Of a stretch of 64,000 nucleotides of DNA, positions 1-9,013 are shown piece after piece. Position numbers and translations under genes: made by a program. How positions within the stretch are numbered: the first letter of the stretch is position 1; each line of letters opens with the position of its first letter. The notes under the pieces were generated by a model, which saw nothing but the letters and a program-made list of their open reading frames with translations, did not search any database and had not been told where the DNA came from. This DNA is from Kitasatospora mediocidica KCTC 9733 (lineage in GTDB: Bacteria > Actinomycetota > Actinomycetes > Streptomycetales > Streptomycetaceae). The stretch is from NCBI RefSeq assembly GCF_000744225.1, contig NZ_JQLN01000004.1:496001-560000 (forward strand), given 5' to 3'.

Positions 1-469
1 TCTCCTGGATCTGCAGGGCGTCCACCACGATGCCCAGCTTCTCCATCTCGTTGTGGCTGCCGGCCTTCACCTCCTGCGCCACCCGGTCGCGCTCGCGGAT
101 GATCTGTTCCACCGTCAGGCCGCCGATGATCGAGCGCAGATGGCCCGCGAAGATCCGGCCGACCAGCTCCTCCATCCGGTCCTGCTCGGCCAGGAAGCGG
201 CGGGCCGCGTTGGAGATGGACACCGAGTCGTCGCCGACCTTGAAGACCGTCACGGCACGGACGTTGAGGCGGATTCCCTGCTGGGTGACGCAGTCCTCGG
301 AGATCTCCGCCTCGCGCAGCGCCAGCGACAGCATCCGGGCCTTCTGCTTGATCGGCATCACGAAGCTGCCGTGGCCGGTGACGATCCGGAACTGGGTGTC
401 CTGGGCCTGGCGCTTGGAACCGGAGATCAGCAGCGCCTCGTTCGGCGCGGGAACATGCCAGAACAACAT
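1..469 (-). CDS. SPFH/flotillin-like protein, C-terminus outside window
   Basis: The first 156 codons of an SPFH (band 7/flotillin) protein are present; the rest lies beyond the left edge. The start ATG at 469 has an AGGAG box 7 nt upstream. Visible features are the short hydrophobic N-terminus (MLFWHVPAPNEALLISG), the band-7 beta core (TQFRIVTGHGSFVMPI, RLNVRAVTVFKVGDD) and the start of the coiled helical part (EELVGRIFAGHLRSIIGG, then VEQIIRERDRVAQEV). SPFH proteins form oligomeric scaffolds in membrane microdomains. The small gene just upstream on the same strand (490-723) ends 20 nt before this start, so the two are probably co-transcribed. Family assignment is firm; the specific role in this organism is unknown. 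Confidence 0.85.
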   Translation of the reverse strand, partial: MLFWHVPAPNEALLISGSKRQAQDTQFRIVTGHGSFVMPIKQKARMLSLALREAEISEDCVTQQGIRLNVRAVTVFKVGDDSVSISNAARRFLAEQDRMEELVGRIFAGHLRSIIGGLTVEQIIRERDRVAQEVKAGSHNEMEKLGIVVDALQIQE

Positions 470-489
470 CGCGGGACTCCTCTGACGAG

Positions 490-723
490 CTACGAAAGGG
501 GGAAGGGGACGACGATGACCGATCGGGCGGAGGTCCGCTCCACCACCATGACCTGGGCGTGCCGGGCGATCGGCTCGTCGGCCCAGGCCGCGAAGGCCTC
601 GGTCCCGCCGCGTACCGGCACGAGCACCTCGCCCGGGCCGTCCAGCGGGATCGAGACGGTGACCCGTCCCACCGCACCGACCGGGCTCTGCTCCGCGTCG
701 CCCGCCTCGTGCACCAAGCTCAC
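490..723 (-). CDS. Small partner protein of the SPFH gene
   Basis: A 77-residue protein read from GTG at 723, with a GGAGG box 4-5 nt upstream. Longer in-frame starts exist up to 906, but the extra N-terminus is low-complexity Arg/Gly sequence typical of an antisense artefact. The body is beta-rich (VGRVTVSIPLDGPGEVLVPV, then RHAQVMVVERTSARSVIVVPF). This resembles the soluble OB-fold tail of NfeD-type proteins, which often sit beside flotillins, but no transmembrane part is present. Its stop is 20 nt before the SPFH start, so an operon is likely. The NfeD-like reading is inference from pattern and neighbourhood. Confidence 0.6.
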   Translation of the reverse strand: MSLVHEAGDAEQSPVGAVGRVTVSIPLDGPGEVLVPVRGGTEAFAAWADEPIARHAQVMVVERTSARSVIVVPFPLS

Positions 724-917
724 CCGCCCTCCGCCGCGGCCGAACCTCCGCCCCTCCAATCTAACGATCGCGGGGGTGAAAAGAGCCTCCCGCGACAGGC
801 GACGCTCCGGATGCGGCGCCGACCCCGCCGCCCGCCGGGCGGGCCGCCGCCCTGCACCCGTCGGACCGCCGTGCCAGGCTGACGGAAGAGGCGCAGTCCA
901 GAGCACCAGGAGCCGTC

Positions 918-1391
918 ATGTCGTCCGTGAAACCCCTTCCCGATGGATACCCCCGCCTGTCGCCGTACCTGTTCGTCGCCGGTGCGGCCGCCGCGATCGA
1001 CTTCTACGCCACGGTCTTCGGCGCCACCCAGCGCGGCGACCGGATGACCGGCCCGGACGGCCGGGTCGGCCACGCGGAGCTGCAGCTGGGCGATTCGGTG
1101 ATCATGCTGGCCGACGAGTACCCCGAGGTCGGCGCGCGCGGCCCCAAGACGGTCGGCGGCACGCCCGTGCTGCTGAACGTCTACGTCGAGGACGTCGACG
1201 CGGTGTTCGAGACGGCGCTGGCCCACGGTGCCACCGTGCTGCGGCCGTTGGCGAACCAGTTCTACGGCGACCGGTCCGGCTCGTTCGCCGACCCGTTCGG
1301 GCACCACTGGAGCGTGGCGACCCACATCGAGGACGTGCCGCCGCAGGAGATGGCCGAGCGCGCCAAGGCCGCCATGGGCGGCGACAGCTGA
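918..1391 (+). CDS. VOC (glyoxalase/PhnB-like) family protein
   Basis: A 157-residue protein of the vicinal-oxygen-chelate superfamily, PhnB-like branch. It opens with the typical PYLFVAGAAAAIDFYATVFGA helix-strand pattern and continues with HAELQLGDSVIMLADE, the second-repeat strand LLNVYVEDVDAVFE, and the closing DRSGSFADPFGHHWSVATH strand. Such proteins bind a metal or small substrate in a paired beta-alpha-beta fold. PhnB-like members often lack a proven enzymatic function, so substrate is not assigned. It stands alone, divergent from the SPFH pair. Confidence 0.8.
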   Translation: MSSVKPLPDGYPRLSPYLFVAGAAAAIDFYATVFGATQRGDRMTGPDGRVGHAELQLGDSVIMLADEYPEVGARGPKTVGGTPVLLNVYVEDVDAVFETALAHGATVLRPLANQFYGDRSGSFADPFGHHWSVATHIEDVPPQEMAERAKAAMGGDS

Positions 1392-1513
1392 CCGTCCCGC
1401 CCGGACCCTGCCCACCTGCCGGACCCTCCGACCGCGTCGGAGGGTCCTCCCCTACGCTGCCGCAATGACTTCGCTGCGATCATCCGCCGAGCCGAGCCGG
1501 CGGGCCGACGCCC

Positions 1514-2152
1514 ATGGCTGACTGGGCGACCATCTCCTCGTTGGCGACCGCCGGCGGAACGCTCGTCCTGGCCGTGGCCTCCTTCGCCTCGATCCGCTCG
1601 GCGGACCGCGCCGCGCTCTCCGCCGAGCGCGCCGTCCAGGCCTCGCTGCGCCCGGTGCTGATCTCCTCGCGGGTGGACGACCCGGACCAGAAGCTGGTCT
1701 GGATGGACGGCCACTGGACCCGCCTGCACGGCAGCGCCGGGTACGTCCGGGTCGAGGACGGCCGGCTCTACCTCGCCGCCTCGCTGCGCAACGTCGGCCC
1801 GGGCCTGGGCGTGATCCACGGCTGGCGGTTCGCCGACGACGACACCTACGCCGACCGCCGGCCGGCCGCCCCGGACGCCTTCCGCCGCCAGTCCCGCGAC
1901 CTGTACGTCGCGCCCGGCGACACCGGCTTCTGGCACGCGGCGATCCGCGAACCGGCCGACCCCGACCACGCGCCGCTGGTCCAGCGCCTGAAGAGCCGCG
2001 AGCGGATCAACATCGACCTGCTCTACGGCGACCACGAGGGCGGCCAGCGCACCATCAGCCGCTTCGCGCTGATCCCGCGCGGCGACGACGACCAGTCCTG
2101 GTTCTGCCAGGTCGTCCGGCACTGGAACCTCGACCGGCCCGACCCGCGCTAA
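1514..2152 (+). CDS. Hypothetical protein with N-terminal membrane anchor
   Basis: A 212-residue protein I cannot place in a named family. Residues about 5-26 (ISSLATAGGTLVLAVASFAS) form one hydrophobic helix; the rest is soluble and beta-rich with regularly spaced Trp, Arg and Asp residues (WRFADDDTYADRR, RINIDLLYGDHEGGQRTISRF). This resembles actinobacterial single-pass proteins with an immunoglobulin-like outer domain, but that is impression only. The start ATG at 1514 has no strong ribosome site. The gene ends 4 nt inside the convergent dehydrogenase gene. Confidence 0.6.
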   Translation: MADWATISSLATAGGTLVLAVASFASIRSADRAALSAERAVQASLRPVLISSRVDDPDQKLVWMDGHWTRLHGSAGYVRVEDGRLYLAASLRNVGPGLGVIHGWRFADDDTYADRRPAAPDAFRRQSRDLYVAPGDTGFWHAAIREPADPDHAPLVQRLKSRERINIDLLYGDHEGGQRTISRFALIPRGDDDQSWFCQVVRHWNLDRPDPR

Positions 2153-3108
2153 CGCGGCGTGATCACGTTCTCCAGCGGCTCGCCCTTGGCGAAGCGGGTC
2201 AGCTGGGCCCCGATCAGGCGCTTGGCGCGCGGCAGGAAGGCCGAACTGCTGCCGCCCACGTGCGGACTGATCAGCAGGCCGGGCGCGTGCCAGAGCGGGT
2301 GACCGGCCGGCAGCGGCTCGGGGTCGGTGACGTCCAGCGCCGCCCGCAGCCGCCCGGCCGTCAGCTCCGCGAGCAGGGCGGCGGTGTCGACCACCGGGCC
2401 GCGCGCCACGTTCACCAGCAGCGCGCCGTCCGGCAGCGCGGCCAGGAAGCCGGCGTCCACCAGGCCTCGGGTGCTGTCCGACAGCGGCACCGCCAGGATC
2501 ACCACGTCCGCCCGCGGCAGCAGCTCGGGCAGCTCGCTGAGCGCCCGCACGGGCCCGTGCGCGGCGCTGCGGGCCGACCTGGCCACCCGCAGCACCTCGC
2601 ACTCGAAGGGCCGCAGCCGCTCCTCGATCGCCTCGCCGACCGCGCCGTAGCCGACGATCAGGACCGTCCGGTCGGCCAGCGCCGGGTAGAAGCCGGCCCG
2701 CCACTGCTCGGCGTCCTGGCCCCGGACGAAGCCGGGGACGTCGCGCAGCGCCGCCAGCGTGAGGGTGAGGGCCAGTTCGGCGGTGGAGGCGTCGTGCACG
2801 CCCCGGGCGTTGCAGAGCGTCACACCGGCCGGGATGTGCGGGAGGATGTCGTCCACCCCGGCGGTCTGCGTCTGCACCACCCGCAGCCGGGGCATGGCGG
2901 GCAGCAGCGGCAGTACCGAGCCCGGGTGCAGGTAGCTGTACGGGACGACCAGGACGTCGGTGCGGGCCAGCAGCCCGGCCGGCGGCGGCCCGGGCACGCC
3001 GTCGCAGGAGGCGTTGTCGAACAGGTGCACCTCCAGCTCCGCGGGCAGCCCGGGAATCGACTCGGCGGGGTACGGCAGCAGGACGACGGGTGTGGTGGCA
3101 GCGGTCAT
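2149..3108 (-). CDS. D-isomer specific 2-hydroxyacid dehydrogenase
   Basis: A 319-residue NAD-dependent dehydrogenase that interconverts 2-hydroxy and 2-keto acids. The nucleotide-binding loop reads VGYGAVGEAIE, followed by the strand and hinge pattern PRADVVILAVPLSDSTRGLV. The family signature LPDGALLVNVARGPVVDTAAL carries the catalytic Arg, and the C-terminal HVGGSSS loop carries the catalytic His. The ATG at 3108 is preferred over an in-frame TTG at 3117. It overlaps the convergent hypothetical gene by 4 nt and is not obviously part of any pathway here. Exact substrate is unknown. Confidence 0.85.
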   Translation of the reverse strand: MTAATTPVVLLPYPAESIPGLPAELEVHLFDNASCDGVPGPPPAGLLARTDVLVVPYSYLHPGSVLPLLPAMPRLRVVQTQTAGVDDILPHIPAGVTLCNARGVHDASTAELALTLTLAALRDVPGFVRGQDAEQWRAGFYPALADRTVLIVGYGAVGEAIEERLRPFECEVLRVARSARSAAHGPVRALSELPELLPRADVVILAVPLSDSTRGLVDAGFLAALPDGALLVNVARGPVVDTAALLAELTAGRLRAALDVTDPEPLPAGHPLWHAPGLLISPHVGGSSSAFLPRAKRLIGAQLTRFAKGEPLENVITPR

Positions 3109-3219
3109 GGCCCGCAATCTACCCAGCGATCAACCGACGTCGTTTGGCCTCCCGCTGAGCACTCCGTACGATTCATCGAGTAATCGGGTGGGATCAGCGA
3201 TGAAGGAAGCAGCGAAGGC

Positions 3220-4707
3220 ATGGCGACGGCAGAGGAGATGCAGGACATCACGGAGTTCGAGTTCGGGCCGGGGATCGACCCGGAACGCCTGCGGTTCTGC
3301 CTGGACGTACTCGCCGAACTGGACGACCTCGACGTCGACCACCCGGACGCGATCACCGTGCGCCGCGCCGTCGCCGGCATCTTCCGCACCGTGAAGCAGC
3401 GCCGCCGCCAGGAGACCCGCGCCGCCAAGTCGGCCAACGACCGCGCCGTGACCGCCGCCACCGCGACCGGCGCCCCCGGCCGGATCGACGACGAGACCGC
3501 GGGCGTGTTCGGGCTCAGCAGCCCGACCACCACCGAGATCGCCGGGATCCTGCAGCGCCCGCGCTCCTGCTACACCTGCAAGACCCGCTACGTCGAGGTC
3601 GACGCCTTCTACCACCAGCTCTGCCCGCCGTGCGCCAAGGAGAACCGCTCGCGCCGCGACGCCCGGGCCGACCTTACCGGCCGTCGTGCGCTGCTCACCG
3701 GCGGCCGGGCGAAGATCGGGATGTACATCGCGCTGCGGCTGCTGCGGGACGGCGCGCACACCACGATCACCACGCGCTTCCCCAACGACGCGATCCGCCG
3801 CTTCAAGGAGATGCCCGACAGCGCCGACTGGCTGCACCGGCTGAAGATCGTCGGGATCGACCTGCGCGACCCGGCCCAGGTGATCGCGCTGGCCGACTCG
3901 GTGGCCGCCGACGGCCCGCTCGACATCCTGATCAACAACGCGGCGCAGACCGTCCGTCGCTCCCCCCGCGCCTACGCGGAGCTGGTGGCGGCGGAGTCCG
4001 CGCCGCTGCCCGCCGGGGCGCTGCCGGCCGCCGAGGTGATCGGCAGCTTCGGCAGCGGCGCGGTGGACCGCCCGGCGCTGCCCGGCCAGGCCGACGGCGC
4101 GCACGACGGCCTCACCGCCCAGCAGGTCACCTCGCTCGCGCTGGTCACCGGCTCGGCCTCGCCGGCCCGGATCGAGGCCGGCACCGCGATCGACGCCGGT
4201 GGCCTGGTCCCCGACCTGGACTCCACCAACACCTGGGTGCAGACGGTCGACGAGGTCGACCCGATCGAGCTGCTCGAAGTGCAGCTGTGCAACATGACCG
4301 CGCCGTTCCTGCTGGTCAGCCGCCTGCGCCCGAGCATGGCGGCGGCCACGGCGCGCCGTAAGTACGTGGTGAACGTCTCCGCGATGGAGGGCCAGTTCAG
4401 CCGCGGCTACAAGGGCGCGGGCCACCCGCACACCAACATGGCCAAGGCCGCGCTGAACATGCTCACCCGCACCAGCGCCAAGGAGATGCTGGAGACCGAC
4501 GGCATCCTGATGACCGCCGTGGACACCGGCTGGATCACCGACGAGCGCCCGCACCCGGACAAGATGCGGCTGGCCGCCGAGGGCTTCCACGCCCCGCTGG
4601 ACCTGGTGGACGGCGCGGCGCGGGTCTACGACCCGATCGTCCGCGGGGAACTCGGGGAGGACCTGCACGGGTGCTTCCTCAAGGACTACGCGCCCTCCCC
4701 CTGGTGA
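3220..4707 (+). CDS. SDR-fold protein with N-terminal zinc-ribbon-like segment
   Basis: A 495-residue protein. Residues 1-110 are a helical actinobacterial extension ending in a CYTCKTRYVEVDAFYHQLCPPC segment with two CxxC pairs, likely a metal knuckle. A short-chain dehydrogenase/reductase fold follows: TGGRAKIG cofactor loop, LDILINNAAQT strand, NVSAMEGQF serine strand. The usual YxxxK site is altered to HTNMAKAALNML: the Lys is present but the Tyr position is not Tyr. It may therefore act by another mechanism or be non-catalytic. About 110 residues of insert lie between the NNAAQ strand and the serine strand. The Nudix gene follows 4 nt later, suggesting co-transcription. Confidence 0.8.
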   Translation: MATAEEMQDITEFEFGPGIDPERLRFCLDVLAELDDLDVDHPDAITVRRAVAGIFRTVKQRRRQETRAAKSANDRAVTAATATGAPGRIDDETAGVFGLSSPTTTEIAGILQRPRSCYTCKTRYVEVDAFYHQLCPPCAKENRSRRDARADLTGRRALLTGGRAKIGMYIALRLLRDGAHTTITTRFPNDAIRRFKEMPDSADWLHRLKIVGIDLRDPAQVIALADSVAADGPLDILINNAAQTVRRSPRAYAELVAAESAPLPAGALPAAEVIGSFGSGAVDRPALPGQADGAHDGLTAQQVTSLALVTGSASPARIEAGTAIDAGGLVPDLDSTNTWVQTVDEVDPIELLEVQLCNMTAPFLLVSRLRPSMAAATARRKYVVNVSAMEGQFSRGYKGAGHPHTNMAKAALNMLTRTSAKEMLETDGILMTAVDTGWITDERPHPDKMRLAAEGFHAPLDLVDGAARVYDPIVRGELGEDLHGCFLKDYAPSPW

Positions 4708-4711
4708 CCCG

Positions 4712-5173
4712 GTGACCGCGGCCCTCCGGCCGCCGTTGATCGGGGCCGGCGTGATCGTGCCGGCCCCGGACGGCCGCGTGCTGCTCGGGCGCCGGATCAC
4801 AGCCGGCGAGCAGCCGAGCTGGGGCCTGCCCGGCGGCAAGGTCGACCAGCACGGTGAGTCCTTCGAGCAGGCCGCCGCACGGGAGTTGGCCGAGGAGACC
4901 GGGATCGTGCTGCCCGCCGACGCGATGCGGGTGCTGGGCGTGCTGCTCGACCACCGGGACGGCCGGGCCCGGCTGACCGCGGCCGTCCTCGCGCCGGTCT
5001 GCGACGCGACCGCCGTGGTCACCGAGCCGCACGCCTGCGGTGGTTGGGAGCGCTTCGCGCCCGACGCGCTGCCGACGCCGCTCTTCGCACCGTCGGCCTG
5101 GGTGCTGTCGCGCTGGCAGCCGGGGCTGCCATCACTGCCGGCCGACGTCTTCGGCTACCCGGTGGCGCGCTAG
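4712..5173 (+). CDS. Nudix hydrolase
   Basis: A 153-residue Nudix pyrophosphohydrolase. The box is complete: GGKVDQHGESFEQAAARELAEETGI, matching G-x5-E-x7-RE-U-x-EE-x-G-U with all metal-binding glutamates. Such enzymes hydrolyse a nucleoside diphosphate linked to another group. Substrate cannot be read from sequence; the ILLG/VLLGRR lead-in is typical of MutT/ADP-ribose-type members. The start is GTG at 4712, 4 nt after the SDR stop. It overlaps the convergent TetR gene by 4 nt. Confidence 0.9.
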   Translation: MTAALRPPLIGAGVIVPAPDGRVLLGRRITAGEQPSWGLPGGKVDQHGESFEQAAARELAEETGIVLPADAMRVLGVLLDHRDGRARLTAAVLAPVCDATAVVTEPHACGGWERFAPDALPTPLFAPSAWVLSRWQPGLPSLPADVFGYPVAR

Positions 5174-5754
5174 CTAGTGCCGCGCAGGCGGGCCAGTTCG
5201 GCTTCGACGGAGCCCGACATCAGCTCGCGCGCGTGGTCCAGCGGCAGTCCGCCGCTCAACCAGCGGACGCTCAGGCCCTCCAGGAGCGCCGTCAGCCGTT
5301 CGGCGGCGGCGGCCAGCGCGGTGGCCGTGCTCATCGGCGCGGCGCGGCCGAGCAGGTCGGCGACCTCCTGCACCCAGACCAGGGTGGCCTTGGCGAGGTC
5401 CTCGCGCAGGTCCGGTTCGAAGACGGCGCTGGCCCGCAACTCCCCCCAGGCGGCGCTGTTCTCCCGCACGGTGGGGGTGTCCTGCAGCTCCTGCACCAGG
5501 CACTGCTCCAACTCGGCCTCGGGGGAGAGTGGTTCGGCCTGCGGGTCGCGCTCCGTGGTGTACCGCTCGGCGCGGTCGCTGATGAACTCCAGCGTCGCCC
5601 GCATGATCCCGGTGCGGTCCTTGAAGTGGTAGTAGATCAGCGCCGTGGACACCCCGGCCTCGGCGGCCAGTTCCTCCACCCGCAGACCCCGCACACCGCG
5701 CCGGGCGATCACCCGCGCGGCGGCTTCCATGATGGTTGTTCGACGATCGGCCAC
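5170..5754 (-). CDS. TetR-family transcriptional regulator
   Basis: A 194-residue regulator. Residues 1-60 carry the TetR helix-turn-helix (IMEAAARVIARRGVRGLRVEELAAEAGVSTALIYYHFKDRTG), closely matching the BetI-like subclass. The C-terminal helical domain (about 65-194) would bind a ligand that is not predictable. The gene is divergent from the LCP gene at 5932, with about 180 nt between them, and convergent with the Nudix gene. Autoregulation or control of a neighbour is plausible but no operator was identified. Confidence 0.9.
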   Translation of the reverse strand: MADRRTTIMEAAARVIARRGVRGLRVEELAAEAGVSTALIYYHFKDRTGIMRATLEFISDRAERYTTERDPQAEPLSPEAELEQCLVQELQDTPTVRENSAAWGELRASAVFEPDLREDLAKATLVWVQEVADLLGRAAPMSTATALAAAAERLTALLEGLSVRWLSGGLPLDHARELMSGSVEAELARLRGTS

Positions 5755-5931
5755 AGGCCGACACCCTACCGGGGTAGCGGTACCCGGCGGGCGGGCGGCC
5801 GCCGTGGCTGCCCGGCTTCGGAAGGCGCGGGCCGGTCTCGCCCCCTACAGTGGCGCTGACATGCCGTTTTTCCGCCCCTGCTGCGCGAAGGGCTTGCGAC
5901 CGGATCGACCCCCCTGGAACGAACGGGGCTG

Positions 5932-7332
5932 GTGGAGATGACGAACAGGCGATTCCCGTGGCCACGCTCCCGCAGCGCCGCTCGCGGCGGCCCCGGGACC
6001 GGGCGACGGCGTCACCCCTGGATCCGCCGGGCTGCCTTCGCCCTGGCGCTCGTGGTGGTGCTGCTGGCGGCCGGGGGCACCTGGCTGTTCTTCCACCTGA
6101 ACGGCGACATCCACCATTCGGCCCTGTACCTGGCCCCCGGGACGCAGAGCCCGGAGGCCAGGAACAGTGCGGGCCAGAGCCCGATGAACATCCTGGTGAT
6201 CGGCTCGGACACCCGCGCCACCGCCGCCGACTGCGCGATCGGCGGCGACTGCGGGCCGGGCGCCAACGCCGACGTGGAGATGGTCGTCCACCTGTCCGCG
6301 GGCCGCACCGACGCGACGGTCATGAGCATCCCGCGCGACACGGTGGTGGACATCCCCGCCTGCACCGACCCCGCCACCGGCCACAGCTACCCGGCGCAGG
6401 CGCGGTCACAGATCAACGGGAGCCTGCAGAACGGCGGCCCCGGCTGCACGGTGGCCGCGGTCCACGCGCTGACCGGCATATCCATCGACCACTTCATGAT
6501 GGTCGACTTCGCCGGGGTGGTGAGCATGTCCGACGCGGTCGGCGGCGTCAACGTCTGCGTCGACAACAACGTGTACGACCCGGACTCGCACCTCAAGCTC
6601 GCCAAGGGGACCCACACGCTCAAGGGCCTGGCCGCCCTGGAGTTCCTGCGCACCCGGCACGGTTTCGGCAACGGCGGCGACCTCGGCCGCGAGACCGCCC
6701 AGCACGTGTTCCTCTCCGCGCTGCTGCAGAAGACCAAGAGCGCCGGCACGCTGACCGACCCGGTCGCGCTCTACAAGCTCGCCGACGCGGCGACCAAGGC
6801 GCTGACCGTGGACGACGGCCTGGCCGGGGTGACGAACCTGATGTCGATCGCCTCCCAACTCGCCGACGTGCCGACCGACCGGACCGCCTTCATCACGATG
6901 CCGAGCGTGCCGTACCCGGCCAACGCCAACTGGCTCAGCCCCGGCCCCGGCGCGCAGGCGGTGTTCCGGGCGCTGGCCACCGACCAGCCGCTGCCGTCGG
7001 CCTCGGCGTCGGCCACCACGGCGGCGGAGGCCCGCCCGCAGTCGCCGGTCCGGCCGGGCGGCGGCGCGACGAAGGCCGGTGGCGGCCCCGGGCTGTTCCT
7101 CGACGCGCTGCTGGGCCGCTCCCCGGCCCCGGGGCCCTCGGCGGGCTTCGCTCCGCAGGGGTACGCCCCCGTCGCGGCCGATGCCGGCTCCTCCCCGACG
7201 GCGGCCACCCAGCCGCTCAACGCCACGGCGCCGGCCGGCTGCGTGGCCGTCGGCACCGAGGACACCACGCAGTTCGGCACGCCCGTCGCGGCCTACGCGC
7301 TCAACCCGCAGATCCCGGACTCCGCGCCCTGA
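5932..7332 (+). CDS. LytR-CpsA-Psr (LCP) family cell-wall protein
   Basis: A 466-residue membrane-anchored LCP protein. A cytoplasmic Arg-rich N-terminus is followed by one transmembrane helix (residues about 32-52, AFALALVVVLLAAGGTWLFF). The extracellular LCP domain shows NILVIGSDTRA, MSIPRDTVV, VDFAGVVSMSDAVGGVNVCV and FLRTRHGFGNGGDLGR, including the conserved Asp and Arg residues that bind polyprenyl pyrophosphate. LCP enzymes transfer wall polymers from lipid carriers onto peptidoglycan. The C-terminus is a Pro/Ala-rich tail without a clear LytR_C domain. GTG at 5932 and ATG at 5938 are both possible starts. A related gene lies convergently at 7373. Confidence 0.9.
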   Translation: MEMTNRRFPWPRSRSAARGGPGTGRRRHPWIRRAAFALALVVVLLAAGGTWLFFHLNGDIHHSALYLAPGTQSPEARNSAGQSPMNILVIGSDTRATAADCAIGGDCGPGANADVEMVVHLSAGRTDATVMSIPRDTVVDIPACTDPATGHSYPAQARSQINGSLQNGGPGCTVAAVHALTGISIDHFMMVDFAGVVSMSDAVGGVNVCVDNNVYDPDSHLKLAKGTHTLKGLAALEFLRTRHGFGNGGDLGRETAQHVFLSALLQKTKSAGTLTDPVALYKLADAATKALTVDDGLAGVTNLMSIASQLADVPTDRTAFITMPSVPYPANANWLSPGPGAQAVFRALATDQPLPSASASATTAAEARPQSPVRPGGGATKAGGGPGLFLDALLGRSPAPGPSAGFAPQGYAPVAADAGSSPTAATQPLNATAPAGCVAVGTEDTTQFGTPVAAYALNPQIPDSAP

Positions 7333-7368
7333 CCCCCGCGTCCTGCGGAGCAGGGGTCAGGGCGCGGA
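7321..7368. terminator. Bidirectional terminator between convergent LCP genes
   Basis: A perfect 16-bp inverted repeat: arms 7321-7336 and 7353-7368, with a 16-nt loop. The left arm includes the stop codon of the upstream LCP gene, and the right arm ends 5 nt before the end of the convergent one. There is no T-tract, as is usual in Streptomyces. Confidence 0.7.
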
Positions 7369-7372
7369 GCGG

Positions 7373-9013
7373 TCAGGAGGCGGAGTCGGGCTTGTCGGGG
7401 AACCGGGCGTAGGCCTGGATCGGTGTCATGCCGACGCCGTTGATCTTCTCGGTGTAGTCGTGGCTGACCTGGGCACACTTGCTGCCGTCGTCGGCGGTGG
7501 CCGCGTTGGCGTCGCTCAGGGCGGCCTGGGTGTTGACGGGGGTGGGCGTCCCGGCGGTGGCGGAGGTGCCGAAGGTGGTGCCGGTGGTCCAGTCGGTGCC
7601 GATGGTCAGCGTGATGCCGGGGCCGTCACCGGGAACCACGGCGGTGGCGGGCAACCCGAGCGAGGCGGCGACCTCCTGGGCGTCGGCCTCGCGGCCGGCC
7701 GGGTAGCCGACGGTCGTGCGGGCGGTGACCGTCCCGGTGGCGTCGCTGGTCCTGGAGCTGTAGCCCTGGGCGATCAGCGCGGCCTTGAGGGCGCCGCCGC
7801 GGCCGCTGACGTTGCTGCCGTTCTCCACCCGCACGGCGATCTGTGCCGGTGCGGCGCCGGACGGCTTCGCCGAGGGTCCCGGGGTGGTGGTGGTGGGGTC
7901 GCCCGCGGTCGAGGTGGCCTGGGCGGCGGCGCTGGACTTGTCACCGCTCGCGGTCGTCAGCGACTGGTCGTCGGTGATCGCGGTGAACAGGTTCCTGGCG
8001 GCCGGCGAGACGACGACCTTGCCCTGGGCCCGGGGATCCGGGCTGTTCTGCATGGTGGTGAAGGTGATCCGGTCGGCCGGCACCTTGTTGATGTCGTCCG
8101 CCAGCCCGACCAGCTTCGGGATGCCGTTCAGGGCGTCGTCCACGGTCAGCGCCTTGACGGCGGCGCCGGCCAGCGAGTAGACGGCCGCCGGGTCGGTGAG
8201 CGTCCCGGCACTCTTCAGCTGGCGGACCAGGGACCCGATGAACATGTGCTGGGTGACCGTGCGGCCCAGGTCGCTGCCGTCGCCGAAGGCGTCCCGGGAG
8301 CGGACGAACTGGAGGGCGGCCGTGCCCTTCAGGGTGTGGTTGCCCTTCTTCAGTTTGAGGCCGGAGTTGGCGTCGTAGACGTTGTCGCTGACGCAGACCG
8401 GCACGCCGCCGACCGCGTCGGACATCTGGACCACGCCGGTGAAGTCGACGGTGACGAAGTGGTCGATCGGGATCCCGGTCAGCTGGTGGACGGCGGCGAC
8501 CGTGCAGCCGGGACCGTAGTCCAGCGTGCTGTTGATCTGGCCGTGCGCAACGGTCTTCATCGAGGTGTGGTTCTGCGTGTCGTTGCAGGCCGGCAGCTCG
8601 GTCATGGTGTCGCGCGGGATGCTCATCACGGTGGCGTTGCTGCGGTCGGCCGAGACGTGCAGGACCATCTGGACGTCCGCGTTGGCGCCCGAGCCGCAGT
8701 CGCCGCCGATCGCGCAGTCGGCCGCGTTGTCGCGGGTGTCGGACCCGATGACCAGGATGTTGATCGGCGTGCGGCCGAAGGCGTCCGGCTTCTCGTGGCC
8801 CGCGTCGCCCGACGTACCGGAGAACAGCGAGGAGTGGTGGATGTCGCCGTTGAGCTGGACGTAGAGGTACGTACCGACGCCGACGGTCATCAGCACCAGG
8901 CCGGCGGCGGTGAAGGCCGCGAGCCGCAAACCCCGGCGCCGGGGTTTGGGACGGCCCCGGCGGGCCGTGGCGCGCGGTGCCGATCCGGACCGCTCCGCGG
9001 GTATCCCGGTCAT
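7373..9013 (-). CDS. LCP family protein with C-terminal LytR_C domain
   Basis: A 546-residue LCP protein starting at ATG 9013, with GGGGAGG about 9 nt upstream; the frame is open further up but lacks protein-like sequence. It has an Arg-rich cytoplasmic N-terminus and a transmembrane helix at about residues 31-51 (LAAFTAAGLVLMTVGVGTYL). The LCP domain shows NILVIGSDTRDNAADCAIGG, MSIPRDTM and FVRSRDAFGDGSDLGR. A LytR_C domain follows (IAVRVENGSNVSGRGGALK to ITLTIGTDW). It closely resembles the gene at 5932 (same TRxxAADCAIGGDCG segment), which suggests an old duplication in which only this copy kept LytR_C. Expected role: attachment of wall glycopolymers to peptidoglycan. Confidence 0.9.
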   Translation of the reverse strand: MTGIPAERSGSAPRATARRGRPKPRRRGLRLAAFTAAGLVLMTVGVGTYLYVQLNGDIHHSSLFSGTSGDAGHEKPDAFGRTPINILVIGSDTRDNAADCAIGGDCGSGANADVQMVLHVSADRSNATVMSIPRDTMTELPACNDTQNHTSMKTVAHGQINSTLDYGPGCTVAAVHQLTGIPIDHFVTVDFTGVVQMSDAVGGVPVCVSDNVYDANSGLKLKKGNHTLKGTAALQFVRSRDAFGDGSDLGRTVTQHMFIGSLVRQLKSAGTLTDPAAVYSLAGAAVKALTVDDALNGIPKLVGLADDINKVPADRITFTTMQNSPDPRAQGKVVVSPAARNLFTAITDDQSLTTASGDKSSAAAQATSTAGDPTTTTPGPSAKPSGAAPAQIAVRVENGSNVSGRGGALKAALIAQGYSSRTSDATGTVTARTTVGYPAGREADAQEVAASLGLPATAVVPGDGPGITLTIGTDWTTGTTFGTSATAGTPTPVNTQAALSDANAATADDGSKCAQVSHDYTEKINGVGMTPIQAYARFPDKPDSAS

